Shown piece by piece: positions 57,063 to 64,000 of a stretch of DNA of 64,000 nt. This DNA comes from Hyaloscypha bicolor E (lineage: Eukaryota > Ascomycota > Leotiomycetes > Helotiales > Hyaloscyphaceae): positions 2,149,183 to 2,213,182 of the forward strand of contig NW_020194512.1 in the NCBI RefSeq assembly GCF_002865645.1, written 5' to 3'. Every line of letters starts with the position of its first letter. The first letter of the stretch is position 1. Below the pieces are notes generated by a model. That model searched no databases. It was not told the DNA's origin and worked only from the letters and a program-made list of their open reading frames with translations. The position numbers and the translations under genes were made by a program.

Positions 57063-60000
57063 ATGGCACCCAAATTCAAGGACGGCGACGTTGTGTTCGC
57101 TTTCTCTGGTAAATGGGTGTCTTGGGTACATACCGCTGTTGCTTATGGTCAGTCCCGCATGCTTGAACAGCTCGACAGTTTGCTAACATATCCGCAGCTG
57201 CTTTCCTTGGCGCATTGATCGTTGGCGTTGCTCTGCATTATCATAAAATTGTTGAAAACGAATACTATGGATACCCCGAGGAGTGGTTCCCCTCCGTCTC
57301 GGCAACGATTGGCGATCGATATCCGGAACGTTCGGTTTTCATGCTTTTTATAGCTATTACTTCAGGTACGAGAGGCAAGATACTCGATAAGGGTTGGGTC
57401 AAGCTAACAGCAAAGTAGGTCCACGTTTCGTTCTGGTTGGTCTGTGGTACCTCCTAACTGCTCGTCCAAATGCGACTCTCCCGAAGTTTGTGGCGGCCAT
57501 GGGCTTATTTCGAACCCTCACATGCGGTGGATGGACTTATGTCACTTCGACGGATGATCACGACTGGCACGACATATTCATGATATCGTACCTCGTGGGA
57601 ACGCTGCCTTGGACCTTAGGATGCATAGCTCTAAGTCCAAGCAGCGGCAAAGCCGTCAAGTATCGGAAATATCTTGCGGGCTCCTTTTTTGGTACCCTTG
57701 TACCCCTCATTTACTTCTTCATTCAGCATAAGGTCCATAAGGTCGCTGGAGGTAAGTTTCATGAATTTGAAATATCAGCTTGCGACTGACACATCTGTCA
57801 GCTTACACTACATACGCTTTCTTCGAGTGGGCTTTGGTTTTGCTTGATGTTGCCTTTGATGCTGTTACAGCTCTCGATTTTGAGACTTTCGAGTTGGTCG
57901 TCAAGGACGTAAAGGGTTCGAGTAAGGGGTACGTTCGTTGGCTTCCGAAATGAAGCTTGTACTATATGTATTTTGCCGATAATACATGATTCTGAACTCA
58001 TCTAAACAGTGTGTTCTATAGAAACAACAAGATTGTGGCCGATGCAGTTCTTGAAAAAGAGTACGTGCTCTGGAACCTCATCTGGAACCGTCGCGCTAAT
58101 TCTTACCCAGAAAGGACAAGCAAGTCAACCAAGTATTTGGCCAAGCTTTCTCCTGGAGTGAAGCAATCGATGCAGTGGCAGATATATACAATGGGGTCGG
58201 TTCGTTGACTTGCTCTGTCGGCTTTCACTAACAAATCCTCAGTTTGTTTTCTGGTCTATGTTGACCTCCCTGGGAGTTCTCGTCTGGTGTGAGTCTTGCA
58301 ATACGATATATCCTTAATGATACTGATTTTGCCAGACTTTCCGCTATGGCATATGGGTATTTCGGGCTACGAGGTGATGGTCATGTCAACGGTCTCGCCT
58401 TTGCTGCTCGGTATCCATTCGATACGTTCACTGGTGGTGAAGAACCTTCGGGTTTGCCATTTTCTCTCACTAGCGGGATTGCTTGCATATCAAGTAAAGA
58501 GTCCAGCGAATCGACTTTTCACTGTTGGATTTGCCGTCTGGATGTCCTGTCTCTCGTGGGCAGCAACTTGGTATTCACACGCGGCCCAGCCTGGACGCCT
58601 GGAATCAAAGATATCTGCTTGGGCCATTGGTCTTATTGCGTCCAGCGTCGTCAAGTTCGCATGGCAGACGAGTAACCCCATTTGGCCAATATCTCACGCT
58701 TCAAATGGAGGTTGGAACGCCACAGGCCTTTTACTGGCAGTTTTGGCCGTCCTTTGCTCTACTCGTAAGTCTCCTGGCAGCGGCAGCGATCTTGCGATCC
58801 AAGGACGCAAAGAAGGATCCTCGCTGTTAGCAGGACTGGGCTTGGCTGGTCTATTTTTTGGCCTGCATTCCCTTCTATCAGATTCTAGCACAATGATTCT
58901 TTGGGTATGGGAAGGGTATCCAGTACGAGGTCCAATCTCAGCACCGCATGGTGCTTGGACGATAGCTGCTATGGGTGCAGGATTGATTCTGGGTCTGTTT
59001 AACGAAGACATCGCTCGGAGCTGGACGTTATTTGGGATTGGATCCGTTGGTGCAGCGATGTTGACCTTATACAGCAACTGGAGGGGATATTATGGTGCCC
59101 TCATGTTGGCCGTATATCTCATGGCAGTGGCAGTGCCCCTTATTGGGTCAGCAGCGCGAAAAAGTCCTGCTAGAACCTTCGGCATCGGCTTTCTGGCGTA
59201 TAATTTCATGGTATTGTTTCACGTCTGGGTGGTTGCGTATGCCTTCGTGCCCGGAGGCCCTCTAGTTCGGGAGCATACTGATTGGGTCATGATGACAACC
59301 ATGCTTCTCATCGGCTGCGGGGTCTTCTCGTCCGCATCGTCAACTCCAGCAGCACAACGCAAGCGGTTCAACGCATACCTCAATTCCCGCAAACAGCGCT
59401 CCTATTACCTCTATGTTCTCGGGGTCTTGCAACTACTCTCTGTCTCCATCGCATACCTTCGATTCCCAACTTACGACTATGTTCCCTATCACAAGGACGA
59501 CAAAATCCTCACCGCAGGCATCTGGACGATCCATTTTTCGCTCGATAATGATATGTGGTCTTCGGAGTATCGGATGCGTGATGTAATTAAAGAGCTGGAA
59601 CTGGACGTTGTTGGCCTTCTTGAGTCTGATCTGCAGCGCATTATCATGGGCAACCGTGATACAACACAATTCCTAGCAGAGGACCTTGGCATGTACGTTG
59701 ATTATGGACCAGGGCCCAACAAGCATACTTGGGGCGCCGCTCTCTTATCCAAATTCCCCATCGTGAACTCGACGCACCATCTTCTTCCTTCGCCTGTCGG
59801 TGAGCTGGCGCCGGCGATTGAAGCAACTCTAGATGTGTACGGTGAGACGATTGATGTATTCGTCTTCCACTCGGGCCAAGAAGAGGATCCTGAGGATCGA
59901 AGACTGCAAACGGAATACCTTTCCAAACTCATGGGTGCCACACCACGACCGGCCATTCTACTGTCGTATTTGGTTACGAAGCCACTCGAGGGTAATTACA

Positions 60001-60317
60001 ATACCTACGTGTCAGAAACAAGCGGAATGCACGACATCGATCCCGATGACTGGGACCGGTGGTGCGAGTATATCCTCTACAAGGGGCTGAAGCGGACTGG
60101 GTATGCACGAGTGAGCAGAAGCACAGTTACAGACACTGAGATCCAAGTCGGAAAGTTCAAGATTGGCGAGAAAGAGAGTGACATTGCGGAAGTGAGGAAC
60201 GCCAGGATCAATGAAGATCAAGTGCCGGAGGGCATGCGTTTCCCGCAAATGTTCCGAGGAGAGGGCGTGCGAGGACACCAATACCACGTCTTTGATGAGC
60301 CGAGGTACTATGCTTGA
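57063..60317 (+). CDS. CWH43: GPI-anchor lipid remodelling protein CWH43
   Basis: Eight exons, 57063-57147, 57198-57365, 57419-57751, 57802-57928, 58010-58060, 58111-58195, 58243-58288 and 58336-60317, give 958 residues (yeast 953). CWH43 installs ceramide into GPI anchors in the ER/Golgi. The N-terminal PGAP2/FRAG1-like membrane region has [19 protein letters not shown] and [19 protein letters not shown]; more helices follow. The C-terminal lumenal domain is of the endonuclease/exonuclease/phosphatase type with [50 protein letters not shown] and a final VFDEPRYYA. All introns but one are 47-53 nt. Compared with yeast, the loop before [14 protein letters not shown] is shorter. Confidence 0.96.
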
Positions 60318-63300
60318 ATATCGTGGGCCGACGTTTAGGGATTTCTTTTGTTGGAGATGGGACGATGCATGACTGAAAGGGGGAAAGGCAACTTATGGCT
60401 GAACGAACATTGGGGGATGATTATGGGGCTCTGGGGGAGACACTGTAGAATAATATTTGGAGGAGCGAAGGCGAACGATTGATTTATAGCATACGTTGCA
60501 TCTTCAAGGCCTTGTGGCAAACTTCTTCAGAAGCTATCTTGACCCCTTTCATCCTTCATGGCGGCAAGTTGTGGTATTCTTTCATTTCATTTGGCAAATG
60601 ATCCGACCCTGGAGGAAGTCTTGGTGCTGATGACTATTTGGCGAATGGCTCCCGAATGTCGTGCGGTTCCGGACGCGCAGTTTCATACTGGAAGATTTGT
60701 AACGAGGGGACCAAAGCGTCCTTTCAAAAGGGGGATGATATTTTCTTGATGGTTTTATCGATACCTGGAGCAGTGAATGGTTCCAAGTTTTTCTCATTTG
60801 TACAGCAGCCTTAAGGCTCAGTCCTTCCAAGCACATTTCTTGGGTCCAAAGCGGGAGCTAGGAAATGACTGGCACTCTTCATCTATATTAAAACGACGCT
60901 TCTGAAGAAAACACCCATCACACATCCCCAACCTCATAAAATTCCATCCAAAACGGCTCCACAACACTCCCGTAAAAGAGTTTGGGGGGGTATACGTCCC
61001 ATTTAAACGGATCACCAGTTTCCAAAACTATAACAACTTAACAAGCCGTTTGACCTTCGCGACGTCCAATCAATATACATCCCACTAGCCTGGCGGAACC
61101 ACTCTCAGCCCAAGGTCTCCGATTGGTGTGTTCGTGATAAGAGCGAAGAGGCTGTGGATGCTGTAGAGAGTATCAGGCATTTGAACGTTGAGCTGGAGTA
61201 AATGACACAACTACCCAGGATGGAGAATGGAGTGCCGAGAAAGAAAATCTAGCCACGAGCCCAAACCCAACCTTCGTCTCGTCTCGGACGTCCTATGGAA
61301 AGATGAACCGACTGATGCAAGAACTCCTCACGATCCAAACCCTGGCCGTCGAGAAAGTACACCGCGAGACGCCGCAAGTACGATGGCCTACTTCAGAGGC
61401 TTACCAGGAAACGGAGGTCCTGTTTGGTATCTTCATATTGGTTTGGTGGTCTATTAAGGGCGCATGAAGGATCGGTTTGCGGACTGAGGGGGGGCTTGAG
61501 TACGTCCAACATCTTGTATGGACTATGGAGCTGGTTCCGGGATTTATTAAATTGACGAGTCTCGACCTCACTTAAGTTGAGCGGGTGGTGGGTTTGGAAC
61601 GGCTCTCTGGACTTCTTCAACAACATGGTCATGGATGCTGTGGGCAGGAGGCTTTGCGTGTTATATTACTGGGTTGTAAACGTCTGAATGGGGAAGGTTT
61701 TATGAATGTGCCCTGAAGTGGTGCTATAGTAGGTTGATGTTTGACAATGGCTTTGGTTGAAATTGGATGTGCAAGTCAACGGTCGAGGGAACTCGAGGTT
61801 CGGATTTGCGCTTCTACGAGAGCTAAAAGGGATGTCGACATTTTCAAGCAGTGGAAGAGGGAGAGGAGCTTTATTGGGACTTCATGGACGAAATTTCAAG
61901 TTGGAGGCAAGAGCAACAGGTGTAGGAGTTGCAGATACTCGATCTTTTGAAATAAAAGGATCTTTGAGCCGATCTGTATTATTCTATGGCTGTTGCTGAT
62001 GATGGACTTTTGAAAAATGTGTAAAGTTAAGGGGTGCAAAAGCACCTTGTGACCTTGGTAGACCCGAAAACCGTTGCACATGGCAGGTTGAAAATGGAAC
62101 ATTGAGCTATGATTCATGAAGACAACATGTCGGTGGAGGTTTGCGAGTCGAAGGCAGTCTCGGTGGCCGCGGTGATTCCAATGAGAAACATTGTACAAAG
62201 ACCTCCGAGAGAGAGACCTTTCTCATTCCCTCTCCAGGGTATATTCATCATGTCCTTGAGATCGAAAGACCTTCTGATACTCTTGTAGAACAGATAGAAC
62301 ATTAGACAGGACAGATTCCAGAAAGAACTTGTCCTTCGCTTGAGATAGGAGGGCATTTGCAGTAGCACCTGAAGTGAAGAATGAGAAGTGAGTGTGACTT
62401 CGTTTATGCACCGCCAACAGTGCCTTGGTGCATGGCCACTTGGTGACTCCACAGCCACATCCTTCGACGTCAACATAGATTGCACTTGCAGAAGTCGATC
62501 TGGCATCAAAATACCTCAAGAACCTTGTTCCCTCGAGTTTCAGCTGACGAATCAAAGACAAGCAGGCATGACATCCTTCGAAACGAAGCACTGCCGCCAT
62601 CAGTCGGTTAAAGCATTACAACCTGATAACATCGAGCGTTCTCGAGCCTCCCATCCTACGGACGTATGGAATCGTAATCGGATCCGAAATCTCCGTCAAA
62701 CTTCCTTTTCGCCTGTGATTCGCTCCCTCAAAACGCGATGAAAACTTCTCGTCCCAGCCAACCCCCCTGATCATGATCACGCAGCTCAGACCACCACGGC
62801 TCGACTCGCAGGCCCCTGTTCTCTCTCGTGGCAAGGCGCGACAAGTCATCTCGCTTTCGCTACTGGGTGGGATCGAATGGCAGCGGCGCAGATCCAAACG
62901 GACTCCAGCCATTGGCTCGGCAGAACCTGAATGCCGAAGCTTTGCACGCCCATGCAACCACTTCCGTCGGCCAAATCCCGTCTCTTCGGTCGAAGGAAGA
63001 AATTTGACGCTGAGATTTTTCAGCTCGCGTTTTGCAGGGGATTTTTCTGCGCTGAGTGGAGCCGAGTGGAGGTAATTTTATTCCGAGATTTGATGAGTGG
63101 TGGGTGGCGGGGACCCGAGAATGAGTTTTTATGGTTGTGATTAAGGTTGATTTAGTAGGGTGAGACATTCGCAAGGGATTGGCAATTACTCGTGTGAGCT
63201 TTGCGCTGTGGCTGGTGCCGTACTACTAAGATGGTGTTGAGTTGGCAAGTCAGTTGACAACTGCCGAAATGCACGCAGATGCAGATTGAAAAGATATGCT

Positions 63301-64000
63301 AATACGGTGGAGCGCTGGTGTTGGTGTTGGTGGAGGAGGTGGCATCGGGATGAACTGATGATTAGGGATCTGGCACATCCCCCGCAGGAGCATCGCACAA
63401 CTGCCAAAGAGCAAGTCCTGGCGATACTGTAGGACCCCTCTTGCTCTTCGACGCTTCGTACTGTGTTTCCTCTGCAAAGTAGTGAAAAAAAAGTGCAATC
63501 TGCTTGCTGACATCAGGGGCGACATCGGCTTTCTATTTGGAGAGTCCGCCGTTTTATTAACCCGCGTTCCTTGTCGCCGCCAAGCTCGTACGGCCGTACC
63601 GAATACGCTGCTGGGAGCCTGGGAAACTGAAACTGAGATATTGATAAGATTAATAAGCGCGAGGTTGCGAATCAGCGAATTGGAGGCCTGCTCGCAATGC
63701 GGGGTGCAAAACAACTGCCAAATTTCGCATGCGGATATTGGCGCGGAGAGGAGGGAGGCATTTTTCATGAAACTGGAGATGCACAGAGGGCTCCGGCGTG
63801 CGCCCCATTTTGTTTCACAAGGCCACGGACGCATCTCCTCACCTCAGCCTCATGGGCTCGCAATGTTCCAAGACAACACAGGCTGAGTTCGCTCCGCGTC
63901 ACAACCACCAGCCTCCTCCTCGAGTTGGTTACACAACGTGCAGGCCGTTGGATCTGGGGCAGTTCGATGATCCCAGGACCCCGTGTCAAAGAATCGGGGA
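60318..64000. other. 3.7 kb without a convincing gene
   Basis: Open frames exist but none shows a known domain. A plus-strand frame of about 80 codons ends at 61,467 (first ATG 61,303, NRLMQELLTIQTLAVEKVHR). A minus-strand frame at 62,223-62,600 has a Cys/Gly cluster (VEGCGCGVTKWPCTKALLAV) and a helical end. Minus-strand frames at 60,582-61,015 and 63,250-63,834 look random. The region could hold fragments of a decayed gene or a promoter for a gene beyond 64 kb. No RNA gene or transposon end recognised. Confidence 0.4.

Noticed and set aside
62223..62600. 125-codon minus-strand frame with a Cys/Gly cluster
   Set aside because: Cysteine spacing fits no zinc motif I know, no domain recognised, and a competing frame of the same length overlaps it.
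63250..63834. 194-codon minus-strand frame
   Set aside because: No ATG at its start, composition looks random, no domain.

Overview
The window is nuclear DNA of a filamentous ascomycete (Pezizomycotina). The evidence is dense intron-containing genes on both strands, introns mostly 46-60 nt with GTRNGN donors, CTRAY-like branch sites and YAG acceptors, and a gene set made of fungal orthologues (ELYS-like, YMC1-type carrier, Nab3-like, SPT7, CWH43, PEP4). Leotiomycetes is a guess. No tRNA, rRNA, CRISPR or complete transposon was recognised.

Layout. 1-4.5 kb: 5' part of condensin SMC4 (-, cut by the window edge) divergent from an ELYS-like nuclear-pore gene. 4.7-8.6 kb: a decayed pocket with an unidentified broken gene and a sedolisin pseudogene. 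9.6-12.2 kb: a proline-rich one-TM protein with two PY motifs and a YMC1/2-type mitochondrial carrier. 12.4-18.4 kb: RINT1/TIP20 (-) divergent from DNA ligase I (+). 19.1-27.5 kb: two conserved low-complexity fungal proteins (-) and a long, probably mitochondrial helical-repeat protein (+). 27.8-30.1 kb: acyltransferase-3 pseudogene and a doubtful secreted-protein gene. 30.4-34.4 kb: vacuolar aspartyl protease PEP4, a broken 2EXR-type gene and an intact relative. 34.8-39.4 kb: NOP56, VPS4, prefoldin subunit 6. 40.5-49.2 kb: SPT7, a VanZ-like membrane protein, a small pogo-like MITE, a ferric-reductase-type oxidoreductase and a LETM1-type mitochondrial protein. 49.7-60.3 kb: Nab3-like RRM protein, a mitochondrial GGQ release-factor-like protein, UTP6 and CWH43. 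60.3-64 kb: no convincing gene.

The genes do not form one pathway; they are mostly housekeeping functions (chromosome structure and replication, rRNA processing, vacuole/ESCRT, mitochondrial translation, GPI-anchor remodelling). Many neighbours are divergent pairs sharing 300-750 bp promoters. The two pairs with S-phase genes (SMC4, LIG1) carry MCB/E2F-like ACGCG motifs. Between these conserved genes lie lineage-specific genes in decay (sedolisin, acyltransferase-3, 2EXR, one unknown). Most of their premature stops replace glutamine codons, as C-to-T mutation would, and frameshifts add to the damage.

Most novel signals: a hairpin-forming repeat that sits inside introns of two unrelated genes, and a 178-bp TA-flanked pogo-type MITE. 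Next are an open reading frame inside the large intron of the GGQ-protein gene and the one-TM protein with two PPxY motifs. I saw no obvious new multi-gene system.
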